From assembly GCF_019351435.1 (NCBI RefSeq), contig NZ_JAHWYN010000012.1, positions 1 through 64,000 on the forward strand: a stretch of DNA of 64,000 nucleotides, in the 5' to 3' direction. This document shows positions 27,130-36,900 of this stretch, in pieces. The translations under genes and the position numbers were made by a program. Position 1 is the stretch's first letter. Each line of letters starts with the position of its first letter. The notes beneath the pieces are model-generated. The model ran no database searches, was not told the DNA's origin, and was given only the letters and a program-made list of their open reading frames with translations. The stretch is from Flavobacterium taihuense (GTDB lineage Bacteria; Bacteroidota; Bacteroidia; Flavobacteriales; Flavobacteriaceae).

Positions 27130-27525
27130 ATGAGAGTAATTATAAATTTCATATGTCTGTGTGTTTTTCTGCTAGGTGGTGGACAGTATCTTCATGCTGC
27201 TGCGCATCCTGGTACTATCAGCGACTCTCCCTCTTGGAATTTTGTAAAAAAACAACATGTAAAACTTAGAACTGCTGAACCTGGAAGTGTCTTAATTGAA
27301 GATGCTGACGTAGATTTAGACGAAGAATTCCACAGAAGCGATGATCTTAAAAATGGTGGTGCCAATAAAACTTTAGCTGTAAAACATAGCTTGTTAGACC
27401 ACTGGTATTTGACATTTTCCAGTACCTTTATTTTCAAGGATTACTCTAAACTACTTGAAATCTTCACGCCCAATTGCGGCTATTCTAATCCTATTTACCT
27501 AAGAATAGGAGTTTTAAGAATTTGA
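27130..27525 (+). CDS. Small secreted protein upstream of the RND operon
   Basis: From the ATG at 27130: 131 aa with a signal peptide (MRVIINFICLCVFLLGGGQYLHA), an acidic middle (IEDADVDLDEEFH) and a hydrophobic/aromatic C-terminus ending NPIYLRIGVLRI. The frame is open from an ATG at 27079, which would add 17 residues. From memory, flavobacteria carry many proteins with this N-terminus and a terminal (I/V)LRI. I know no function. It lies 170 bp before the efflux adaptor with a structured element between, so it may be co-regulated. Confidence 0.65.
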   Translation: MRVIINFICLCVFLLGGGQYLHAAAHPGTISDSPSWNFVKKQHVKLRTAEPGSVLIEDADVDLDEEFHRSDDLKNGGANKTLAVKHSLLDHWYLTFSSTFIFKDYSKLLEIFTPNCGYSNPIYLRIGVLRI

Positions 27526-27536
27526 TATATACTATA

Positions 27537-27641
27537 CATCGGTTACCAAAAGTGTGATCCTGTATGCCTATTGGGTGTATATTAAATTTATCTCATCTCG
27601 TATGACGGTTCAGGTCTCACGCTGGTAACTGATGGTTTTTT
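27537..27641 (+). promoter_or_regulatory. Structured leader before the RND operon, possible attenuator
   Basis: The outer stem pairs 27537-27547 (CATCGGTTACC) with 27624-27634 (GGTAACTGATG) through 11 pairs including one wobble. Inside it GTGTGA (27552-27557) pairs with TCACGC (27617-27622). A T6 run (27636-27641) directly follows the outer stem, as in an intrinsic terminator. The enclosed ~65 bases could hold a ligand- or ribosome-sensing domain. It either ends the small upstream gene or controls read-through into the efflux genes. Confidence 0.5.
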
Positions 27642-27699
27642 ATGCCTTAAGGAATTTCTGTATTCCATCTGTTTAATTGCTTAATTATCATTTTTTATC

Positions 27700-28782
27700 A
27701 TGAAGAGAATTATCGTGTTCACGGGTTTAATTGCCCTGTTGTCCCTTGCTAGCTGTACAACTAAAAAAGAAGAAAAAGAAGAAGCCGGTACATTTACCGT
27801 TACCAATCCAGTACAAATTGACACTTCGTTTACCAAGCAATATGTTTCGCAGATTCGCTCCGTGCGAAATATTGAAATTCGTGCCCAGGAAAAAGGATAC
27901 CTGCAAAATATTTATGTTGATGAAGGTCAATTTGTAAAAGCAGGTCAAGTTTTGTTCCGAATCATGCCAAAAATGTATGAGGCCGAATTGTTGAAAGCTC
28001 AAGCTGAAGCTAAAGGAGCAGAGATAGAATTGCAAAACGCAAAAAGTCTTGCCGATAAAAATATAGTTTCAAAAAGTGAACAGGCTATGGCTCAAGCAAA
28101 ACTGGAGCAAGCTAAAGCCGAAGTTGCTTTGGCAAAACTCCATTTATCCTTTACCGAAATCAGGGCTCCATTTGATGGAACCATCGACCGAATCCCTAAG
28201 AAATTGGGAAGTCTTATTGATGAAGGTGAATTGCTGACCAGCCTTTCAGACAACAGTCAGGTGTATGCTTATTTTAATGTTTCAGAGCCTGAATATCTCG
28301 AATATCAAACCAATGTAAAAGGCCGTGCTGATAACAAAGTTGGTTTACTTTTGGCTAACAACGAAAATTTTAAATATAAGGGTAATGTTGAACTTGTAGA
28401 AAGTGAGTTTGATAATGAAACCGGTAATATTGCCTTTAGAGCAAAATTTCCAAATCCAAACAAACTTTTAAAAAATGGGGAAACAGGTTCGGTGCTTATG
28501 ACCGTTCCAGAGAAAAATGCGTTGGTTATTCCACAAAAAACCACTTATGAAATACAGGATAAGATATATGTTTTTGTAGTTGATAAGAACAATGTTGTAA
28601 AATCAAAAGAAATTACCATTGCTGGTTCCATGCCAGATATCTATGTGGTTAAAAGCGGTATTACCAAAAATGATAAAATTCTGCTAGAAGGAGTTCAAAA
28701 AGTGAATGATGATGACAAGATAGAATACACGTATCAGAAACCAGAAGAAGTGTTATCTCATTTGAAATTAAAAGCAGAATAG
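27700..28782 (+). CDS. RND efflux periplasmic adaptor lipoprotein
   Basis: Lipoprotein signal (IALLSLASC, C19), split lipoyl domain (VRNIEIRAQEKGYLQNIYVDEGQFVKAGQVLFRI and FTEIRAPFDGTIDRIPKKLGSLID), alpha-hairpin between them (about 85-145), then beta-barrel and membrane-proximal domains. AcrA/MexA type, 360 aa. First of three genes (adaptor, pump, outer-membrane channel) on one transcript, 23 bp from the pump gene. Confidence 0.93.
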   Translation: MKRIIVFTGLIALLSLASCTTKKEEKEEAGTFTVTNPVQIDTSFTKQYVSQIRSVRNIEIRAQEKGYLQNIYVDEGQFVKAGQVLFRIMPKMYEAELLKAQAEAKGAEIELQNAKSLADKNIVSKSEQAMAQAKLEQAKAEVALAKLHLSFTEIRAPFDGTIDRIPKKLGSLIDEGELLTSLSDNSQVYAYFNVSEPEYLEYQTNVKGRADNKVGLLLANNENFKYKGNVELVESEFDNETGNIAFRAKFPNPNKLLKNGETGSVLMTVPEKNALVIPQKTTYEIQDKIYVFVVDKNNVVKSKEITIAGSMPDIYVVKSGITKNDKILLEGVQKVNDDDKIEYTYQKPEEVLSHLKLKAE

Positions 28783-28805
28783 TTTTAATACTTAAATCAT
28801 AAAAA

Positions 28806-31800
28806 ATGTTTAATAAATTTATAGAAAGACCCGTACTTTCAATAGTAATATCGTTGATGATTGTCTTGCTTGGTATTTTGGCTATGACCCATTTGCCTGT
28901 TACACAATTGCCTTCTATTTCGCCTCCAAAAGTAAATGTCACTGCGGAATATCCTGGAGCCAATAATGAATTATTGATTAAATCTGTGGTAATTCCATTA
29001 GAAAGAGCGATTAATGGTGTTCCTGGAATGAAATACATTGCATCGGACGCAGGTAATGACGGAGAAGCTTCGATACAAGTAGTGTTTAATCTTGGTACAG
29101 ATCCAAACCAAGCATCGATTAACATTCAGAACAGGGTGGCATCGGTGGTTAATAAATTACCGCCACTTGTCGTTCGTGAGGGTGTTAAAATTACGAGAGA
29201 AGAATCTAATAATTTAATGTACATCAACGTGTACAGTAAAGATCCAACGATGGATCAAAAGTTCTTGTATAACTTCACGGATATCAATATACTTTCGGAA
29301 CTTAAAAGAGTAGATGGAGTTGGTGATGCCGATATTATTGGTAACAGGGATTATGCCATGCGTGTTTGGTTAAAGCCAGACCGAATGTTAGCTTATAAAA
29401 TCTCTGCCGACGAAGTAATGGAAGCATTGAGCCAGCAAAGTTTGGAAGCTTCTCCAGGTAAAACAGGAGAAAGTTCAGGGAAACGTTCCCAATCATTTGA
29501 ATATGTATTGAAATATTCTGGACGATTTACCACTAAGGAACAATATGGGAATATTATTTTAAAATCGAATGCTAACGGTGAAATACTGCGTCTGAAAGAT
29601 GTTGCTACTATAGAATTCGGAAGTTCGATGTACGATATCTATTCCAACTTAAATGGTAGACCTTCGGCTGCAATCGCCATTAAACAATCATACGGTAGTA
29701 ATGCAACTCAAGTTATTAAGGATGTAAAGGAAAAATTAGCAGAAATTAAAAAATCTTCATTTCCAAAAGGGGTAGAATACGAAATAAGTTATGATGCTTC
29801 AAAATTCCTTGATGCTTCTATCGAAAAAGTGGTTCATACTTTAGTTGAGGCATTTATATTAGTGGGATTGGTGGTGTTCTTATTTTTGGGAGATTGGCGT
29901 TCGACAATTATTCCTGCCATTGCAGTTCCTGTTTCACTTGTTGGAACATTTGTTTTCATGCAGTTTTTCGGAATTACAATAAATCTTGTTACTTTATTTG
30001 CACTTGTTTTGGCAATTGGTGTCGTTGTTGATGATGCCATTGTCGTAATCGAGGCTGTACATGCCAAGATGGAAGAAGATCCTCATCTGGGGCCACTCAA
30101 AGCTACTAAAAGAGCCATGCATGAAATTAGTGGTGCTATTATAGCGATTACATTTTTGATGGCAGCAGTGTTTATACCTGTTGCGTTTATGTCTGGTCCA
30201 GTTGGGATATTCTACAGACAGTTTTCTATCACAATGGCAACAGGAATTATTTTGTCAGGTGTTGTAGCATTGACGCTTACACCTGCATTGTGTGCTATGA
30301 TGTTGAAAAAATCGCACGGTATTGTAAGAAAGAAAACCCCGTTGAACAATTTCTTGGATGGTTTCAACAATAAATTCAACCAACTTACTGGGAGATATCA
30401 AGGTGCATTGGGGAAAATCGTTAACAAAAGATCCATCACTTTTGGAATGTTTATTACTTTTTGTGTTGGAATATTTTTCTTGAACAATAATCTTCCAACA
30501 GGGTTTATTCCAAACGAAGACCAAGGAATGTTCTACGCTATCATACAAACACCTCCTGGTTCCTCTTTAGAAAGAACCAATGATGTCGCTCTAAAATTGC
30601 AAAAAGTTGCAGAAAAAATAGAGGGTGTAAAATCAGTATCGGCATTGGCTGGATTCGAAATTCTAACCGAGGGAACAGGGTCCAATTCTGGAACTTGTTT
30701 GGTTAACTTAAAAAGTTGGGAAGATCGTAAACATTCTGCCAATGAGATAATGAAAGAGCTAGAAGAAAAATCTAAAAACATTAAAGGTGCTACACTTGAA
30801 TTTTTTCAACCACCAGCGGTACCGGGTTATGGTGCTGCGGGAGGTTTTGAATTGCGTTTGCTTGATAAAGCAGGATCTGGCGATTACAAAAAAATGGAAA
30901 CAGTGACCAATGATTTTGTAAAGGTTTTGAATAAACGACAAGAATTAGCATCAGTATTTAGTTTTTATAGCGCTAGTTTTCCGCAATATATGATGCGAAT
31001 AGACAACGATATTGCTCAGCAAAAAGGAGTTTCAATCGATAGTGCGATGAATACGCTTTCTACATTAGTGGGTAGTAACTATGAAATCAGTTTTATTAAA
31101 TACGACCGACAGTACAAAGTCATTGTTCAAACATCTCCCGAATATAGAGCTATGCCGGAAGATATTTTGAAATTGTATGTAAAAAACAATCGCGATGAAA
31201 TGGTACCGTTTTCAGCATTTATGCATATGGACAAAGTATATGGATTGTCTGAAATTACAAGGCATAATATGTTTAATTCTTCTGAAATAAGTGGTCAATC
31301 TGCACCTGGATACAGTAGCGGAGAATCTATTAAGGCAATTCAAGAAGTGGCAGAAAAATCATTGCCAAGAGGATTTGGTATTGATTGGGCAGGTATTTCC
31401 AAGGATGAAGTAGGTCGCGGTAACGAAGCTATTTATATTTTCTTAATCTGTTTGCTTTTTGTTTATTTAGTTTTAGCGGCACAATATGAAAGTTTTGTAT
31501 TGCCATTCGCGGTAATTCTATCGCTACCTGCGGGTATTTTTGGTTCATACTTATTACTGACAATCTGCGGATTAGAAAACAATATTTATGCTCAAGTAGC
31601 CTTTGTAATGCTTATTGGATTGTTGGGTAAGAATGCCGTTTTGATTGTAGAATTTGCTGTCCAAAAACACGAATCCGGATCAACAATAATAGAAGCTGCT
31701 ATGGAAGGCGCCAAAGTAAGATTCCGTCCGATATTAATGACATCATTTGCATTTATTGCGGGGCTAATACCGTTAGTTTTTGCTTCTGGTCCAGGTAAAA

Positions 31801-31976
31801 TTGGAAACCGAACAATTGGTACAGCGGCTCTTGGCGGGATGCTTCTAGGAACTGTTATAGGAGTATTGCTAATACCTGGCTTGTATTACATATTTGGTAG
31901 TATTGCAGCAAAAATCAAGATGGTCAAAAAACAAAATAATAATCCATTAACCGAAGAAATTGATCACCATGTATAA
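28806..31976 (+). CDS. RND multidrug efflux pump, HAE1 (AcrB/MexB) family
   Basis: 1056 aa with the twelve-helix, two-porter-domain layout. Typical motifs are the N-terminal FIERPVLSIVISLMIVLLG, the proton-relay aspartate pair in GVVVDDAIVVIEAV, and LIGLLGKNAVLIVEF in the second half. The hydrophobic-amphiphilic exporters use the proton gradient to expel drugs, dyes and bile-like compounds. The stop overlaps the channel gene's start by eight bases. Confidence 0.95.
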   Translation: MFNKFIERPVLSIVISLMIVLLGILAMTHLPVTQLPSISPPKVNVTAEYPGANNELLIKSVVIPLERAINGVPGMKYIASDAGNDGEASIQVVFNLGTDPNQASINIQNRVASVVNKLPPLVVREGVKITREESNNLMYINVYSKDPTMDQKFLYNFTDINILSELKRVDGVGDADIIGNRDYAMRVWLKPDRMLAYKISADEVMEALSQQSLEASPGKTGESSGKRSQSFEYVLKYSGRFTTKEQYGNIILKSNANGEILRLKDVATIEFGSSMYDIYSNLNGRPSAAIAIKQSYGSNATQVIKDVKEKLAEIKKSSFPKGVEYEISYDASKFLDASIEKVVHTLVEAFILVGLVVFLFLGDWRSTIIPAIAVPVSLVGTFVFMQFFGITINLVTLFALVLAIGVVVDDAIVVIEAVHAKMEEDPHLGPLKATKRAMHEISGAIIAITFLMAAVFIPVAFMSGPVGIFYRQFSITMATGIILSGVVALTLTPALCAMMLKKSHGIVRKKTPLNNFLDGFNNKFNQLTGRYQGALGKIVNKRSITFGMFITFCVGIFFLNNNLPTGFIPNEDQGMFYAIIQTPPGSSLERTNDVALKLQKVAEKIEGVKSVSALAGFEILTEGTGSNSGTCLVNLKSWEDRKHSANEIMKELEEKSKNIKGATLEFFQPPAVPGYGAAGGFELRLLDKAGSGDYKKMETVTNDFVKVLNKRQELASVFSFYSASFPQYMMRIDNDIAQQKGVSIDSAMNTLSTLVGSNYEISFIKYDRQYKVIVQTSPEYRAMPEDILKLYVKNNRDEMVPFSAFMHMDKVYGLSEITRHNMFNSSEISGQSAPGYSSGESIKAIQEVAEKSLPRGFGIDWAGISKDEVGRGNEAIYIFLICLLFVYLVLAAQYESFVLPFAVILSLPAGIFGSYLLLTICGLENNIYAQVAFVMLIGLLGKNAVLIVEFAVQKHESGSTIIEAAMEGAKVRFRPILMTSFAFIAGLIPLVFASGPGKIGNRTIGTAALGGMLLGTVIGVLLIPGLYYIFGSIAAKIKMVKKQNNNPLTEEIDHHV

Positions 31977-33405
31977 AATAAAGTTATATCAATATCTTAT
32001 CCCGCTGGGCATTTGCCTGGCGGTGGTAAGTTGTGCACCAGCTAATGCGCCATTGGCTGAAAACAAGACTGTTCCGGAATCTTTCGATAAGAGTATGGGG
32101 ACAGATACAACCAATACATCGACCACCCCATGGCGTACTTACTTTAAAGACTCAAATCTGGTAAATTTGATTGATACAGCCCTGAAAAACAATCAGGAAT
32201 TGCTGATCACTTTGCAGGAAATTGAAATCGCCAAAAACGACATCCGGGTAAAGAAAGGCTTGCTTTTACCAACCGTTGGTATTGGAGCAGGAGCAGGAAT
32301 TGAAAAAGTGGGAAGGTACACCAGTCAGGGAGCCGGAGATGCATCCACAGAAATAAAACCTGGTAAGGAAATGCCAGACCCGTTGAGCGATTTCAAACTG
32401 GCGGCTTATGCCCATTGGGAAGTTGATATCTGGAAAAAACTGCGTAATTCCAAGAAAGCGGCAGTGAGCCGATATTTATCAACGGTTGAAGGGAAAAACT
32501 TTGTGATAACGAATCTTATCTCTGAGGTGGCCGATTCGTATTATGAATTACTGGCTCTAGACAGCCAGTTGGAGATTGTTAGAAAAAATATCGAATTGCA
32601 AACAAACGCTTTAGAAGTTGTGAAAATTCAGAAGGAAGCTGCTAGAACGACCGAATTGGCCGTTCAAAAGTTTCAGGCTGAGGTCTTGGCTTCCAAAAGC
32701 ATGGAGTTCGATATTCTTCAAAACATAAAAGAAACAGAGAATAAAATCAATTTCTTACTTGGACAATATCCACAGGAAATAAGAAGGGACAAAACTAATT
32801 TCATGGGTTTGATGCCTTCGGTAATCAATTCTGGGATTCCATCGCAATTGTTGGCCAATCGTCCCGATATCAAACAAGCCGAATTAGAACTAGAAGCGGC
32901 AAAGTTGGATGTAAAAGTAGCACGTGCTGAGTTTTATCCTTCTCTTGATATTACAGCGGCTATAGGTATTAATGCCTTTAAACCGTCTTATCTTTTTACG
33001 CTTCCTGAGTCGTTATTGTATTCATTAGCTGGAGATTTGGCTGCACCGTTGATTAACCGAAATGCCATCAAAGCGGAGTATAGCACTGCCAATGCGCGGC
33101 AACTTCAAGCTTTGTACAACTACGAGCGTACCATTCTAAATGCGTATTTGGAAGTATCAACCCAACTTTCCAAAATTAATAATTTAGAAAAAAGTTATGA
33201 TCTAAAATCGCAGGAAGTGGTTGCAATGAATCGTTCGATTGATGTGGCTGGAGATTTATTCAAGTCAGCCAAAGCCGATTATTTTGAAGTTTTGATGACT
33301 CAACGCGATGCATTAGAATCGAAACTCGAACTCATAGATACGAAAAAAGAACAACTCAACGCCTCCGTACTTGTGTATAGAGACTTAGGTGGAGGTTGGA
33401 AATAA
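31969..33405 (+). CDS. Outer-membrane efflux channel lipoprotein, NodT/OprM type
   Basis: Start at ATG 31969 (MYKIKLYQYL), overlapping the pump's stop. The upstream in-frame TTG is less likely. Lipoprotein signal (LAVVSC), then two TolC-like repeats with long helices; ANRPDIKQAELELEAAKLDVKVARAEFYPSL-type motif near residue 300 is diagnostic of the family. About 478 aa. It completes the tripartite pump. A strong terminator follows 22 bp after the stop. Confidence 0.93.
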   Translation: MYKIKLYQYLIPLGICLAVVSCAPANAPLAENKTVPESFDKSMGTDTTNTSTTPWRTYFKDSNLVNLIDTALKNNQELLITLQEIEIAKNDIRVKKGLLLPTVGIGAGAGIEKVGRYTSQGAGDASTEIKPGKEMPDPLSDFKLAAYAHWEVDIWKKLRNSKKAAVSRYLSTVEGKNFVITNLISEVADSYYELLALDSQLEIVRKNIELQTNALEVVKIQKEAARTTELAVQKFQAEVLASKSMEFDILQNIKETENKINFLLGQYPQEIRRDKTNFMGLMPSVINSGIPSQLLANRPDIKQAELELEAAKLDVKVARAEFYPSLDITAAIGINAFKPSYLFTLPESLLYSLAGDLAAPLINRNAIKAEYSTANARQLQALYNYERTILNAYLEVSTQLSKINNLEKSYDLKSQEVVAMNRSIDVAGDLFKSAKADYFEVLMTQRDALESKLELIDTKKEQLNASVLVYRDLGGGWK

Positions 33406-33427
33406 TTCGGTTGTTATAATTGTGATT

Positions 33428-33467
33428 AAGCCTTAAACATTGAAAAATGTTTAAGGCTTTTTTTTTA
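33428..33467 (+). terminator. Terminator of the RND operon
   Basis: Perfect 14-bp stem (33428-33441 with 33446-33459), GAAA loop and a run of T. Confidence 0.92.
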
Positions 33468-33497
33468 TTAACAGTTATTATGTGCAATTGAATTTTA

Positions 33498-33617
33498 GGA
33501 GCAGAAAATTTTGCAATCAACTACATCAGTCCTGCTGTCCACTATATCTTTTTATCCCGTCTCGTCCCTAAAGACGAGACGGGATAAAAAGGATGTCGTT
33601 CCCATCAGGGCTAGGCG
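33498..33617 (+). repeat. Structured intergenic repeat, copy 2
   Basis: Perfect 19-bp stem (33548-33566 with 33573-33591) with the same CCTAAA loop as copy 1. It lies just beyond the RND operon terminator, so the efflux operon is bracketed by two direct copies about 6.7 kb apart. Relative to copy 1, C-G to T-A, T-A to C-G and T-A to C-G double changes keep pairing. An outer CCTG/CAGG pairing (CCCG/CGGG in copy 1) also covaries. Confidence 0.87.
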
Positions 33618-33944
33618 ACACATTTTCAGTATTGTTTTAGTTCTACAAAACAGTTGTTAAATATGGACTTACAGCTACACATTTTTTCTATTTTATTAAT
33701 TCAGCAGAGTAACAGTATCTAAAAGGTTTGTACTTAGTGACCTGTTAGCACAACCCACAAACTATTTCAGGAATGATTTAAAGAGCTTGTCTTTTTTTGT
33801 ACATTTGGTTACTTGATAATTATTTCGATTCCTTCAAGAAAACTTTTTTCTTGTATTAGTTCTACTTCTTCAAAATAATCCGATTATTGTATGCATCTTA
33901 AGAAAAGGAACGAAAAGAATGTTTGTGATAGGGCTAATAATCAC
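33618..33944. other. Intergenic region before the hybrid sensor gene
   Basis: AT-rich and non-coding apart from a possible upstream extension of the sensor frame (ATG at 33891). It contains the promoter box at 33800-33807; nothing else stands out. Confidence 0.5.
33800..33807 (+). promoter_or_regulatory. -7 box of the hybrid two-component gene
   Basis: TACATTTG matches TAnnTTTG exactly. At 19 bp upstream lies TTTA (one mismatch to TTTG). Predicted start of transcription near 33813, giving a leader of about 130 nt. Confidence 0.5.
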
Positions 33945-36900
33945 ATGGTTGATTTCAAAAAAAAATATAAAATCCTTATTAAATTGAAAATTAAAATTAT
34001 ATTCGTCAGCTTTATTTTTGCAGGATTTATTTCATGTGATCATAAAGAGAATACTTCATATCGGGATAATCGATTGACTAAAAGAATCGAGATTAACAAT
34101 AAACTAATTTTAGATTCATCCAAGACTTCAGATTTAAAATATTCGTTGGAGCAATTGGATAATACCAAAGGTTTGTCCAATAGTTCCGTTAATGCTATTT
34201 TTCAGGATTCCGAGAATTTACTTTGGATTGGAACCTGGGATGGATTGAACCGATATGACGGAAATAGTTTCAAGATTTTCAGACCTGAGTTGGACAATGA
34301 AAACAGCCTGAGTAATCAGGTAATCCTGAAAATAGATGAAGATAATGCTGGTCAGATTTGGATATTGACCATTCATGGTATTAATCGTTATAATAAAAAA
34401 ACAGATGCATTCCAGCGATTTTACTTTTCCAGAGAAAATAAACCGCCATTATCAGAATCAGAATTTAACATGGCATTGGATGCTTCCAAAAAAGTGTTTT
34501 GCGCCGTAAAAGAGTGGGGGATTGGTTATTTTGACGGCACTGCTTTTAAATTGTTGACAGGTGAAAAATTTTCGACAAAAGCGGTCAAAAAAATGAAATT
34601 TTCTCCAACAGGAGAATTATTGGTCTTGTTAGAGAACGATGAACTCTATGCTTTGTCTCTTAAAAAAGCCAATGATGGGAAAAATATAATTTCAAAAGTA
34701 GAATTAATCTCAAAAAGAATTCGAACGTTTGAAGTGATTTCCAATCAAAAAGTCTGCATCATTCCAAATTCAGGAAATGCTTTTTTACATTCTTTATCCG
34801 ATAATAAAAATCAAATTCTTTCAACTCAAAAAATTGACAATATCATTGGTCATATTCCAGAGGGTATTGTACTTTCTGATAAATCTGGGTATTTTATACT
34901 GGATAATTCCGGAAATATCGTTTCCAAACCATGGTTAAAATATCTGAAGAGTCAAAAGGTTACCACATTATTGCAAGGAAGTGAAAATGTGCTTTGGACA
35001 GGAACCGATGGAGATGGCTTATTTAAAATATATCCACAGAAAAAAGCTTTTAATTTAATTTCAAAAGCGCAAGTTCCTGAGCTGGATGGGGGAATTATCA
35101 GAACATTTCTGGAAGTGGACGGGAATTCTTTTTTGGTTGGTACAAAAGGAAAAGGATTGTTTCGTTTTTCCTCTAATTTTTATCTAGATCCGGAAAAAGC
35201 ATTACAGTATCAAAACTTCAACGAAAGTAACAGCTCAATAAATAATGCTGTATTTGCTTTATGCAAGGGTCAAGATAATCTTGTTTTTGTTGGTACAGAT
35301 GGAGATGGAGTTACGGTTTTTGACCTTAAAAAATCTAAACTTATTAATTGGTCAGCTATAGATGGGAATGAAAAATGTGATTATTTTAAGTCAACTTACA
35401 CTATTTCGCAGGATATAAATGGATTTATATGGCTTGGAACTAATGGCTATGGAATGATTCGCTGCAAAATTGAGCGTTCTGGAGACAAATTGAAAGTAAC
35501 GGAATTCAAGCGATATCTTGCCGATAGCAACAAAGCAAAATCACTAAGCAGTAATATTATTTTCTCCATAGTTCCTAGGAACGACAATCAGCTTTGGATT
35601 GGAACGCGATTGGGGGGCCTTAATCTTTTTGATAAAAAAACAGAAGAATTTTACACTTATAAAAATATCAAAAATGATCCAAAAAGTTTATCCAACAATG
35701 ATATTTTGTGTTTGCAGACAGACGTAAATAACCGACTTTGGATAGGAACAAGTTTTGGTTTGAATGTATTGGAAGATTTAAAGAACAATGGCAACGCCGT
35801 TTTTAAGAGCTTTACCGTCAAAGAAGGATTGCCCAATAATACCATCCATGGAATTGTTGCCGACAAAAAATCCAATCTTTGGATAAGTACAAATTTTGGT
35901 TTGTCCAATTTTAATCCTAACAGTTTTAAGTTCATTAATTACACTAAAAACGAGGGTCTTCAGAATAATGAATTTGCTGATGGTGCATTTTATCAAGATC
36001 AGAAGTCTGATTTTATTTTTATGGGCGGAATAAAAGGATTTAATTATTTTTTGCCCCAAAAAATAAAAGAATCTTCCGTTATTCCTGATATTTTGATAGA
36101 TAAAATCAGTGGCCAAAATCAGCCTATTCCATATTATCAAGGACTTGTGATATCTCCCGATTCCAAGACAAATCCCTCCATTGTTTTGGACCATAATCAA
36201 AACTTTTTTGATATTGAATTGGCGGCTCTTACCTATGTTAACAGTGAAAAATGCCAATATGCCTATCAATTAATGCATTTCGATAAGGGTTGGAACACGA
36301 TTAATAATCGAAGAATTATTTCCTTTACAAACGTTCCAAAGGGGAATTATTCTTTATGGATAAAATGGTCCAATAGCGACGGGGTTTGGAGTAAACCGGT
36401 TCATGCTATTGATATTAGGGTTAAACCCGTGTTTTGGCAATCCAATCTGGCTATTGTAATCTATTTGATACTAACAACCCTTTTTGTGCTTTTTGTGCTG
36501 AGTTATTACAAAAAGCGTCAATCATTGAGCCAAAATATTCTTTTTAGAAAAAGAGAGGAAGAACTGCACGAAAACAGGCTTACTTTTTTTACGAATATTG
36601 CCCATGAATTTCAGACTCCTTTGACTTTGATTGTTGGTCCTGTTCAAAAACTATCTGAAACGGCAAATCTTAGCGAACGCAATCAAAAGTTTCTGCAGAT
36701 GATTCAGCGCAATTCGTCACGGTTATTGTTTTTGACACAACAATTATTGGAGTTTCGAAAAGCGGAATACGATTATCTGGAGATAACAGCAAGAGAATTT
36801 GATCTTGTCAGTTTGGTAGAACAAATCGCCGAATTGTTTGATGAATGGGCATTGGATAAAAAGATTGATTATAATCTTGACATTCCATCTGCATTACAAG

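Noticed and set aside
26823..33591. The two long hairpins as ordinary terminators
   Set aside because: Neither is followed by a T-run, copy 2 lies beyond a proper terminator at 33428-33467, and both share long flanking sequence, so they are repeats.
35778..36269. 163-codon minus-strand frame inside the hybrid sensor gene
   Set aside because: Antisense of the Reg_prop/Y_Y_Y region, which is clearly coding on the plus strand.
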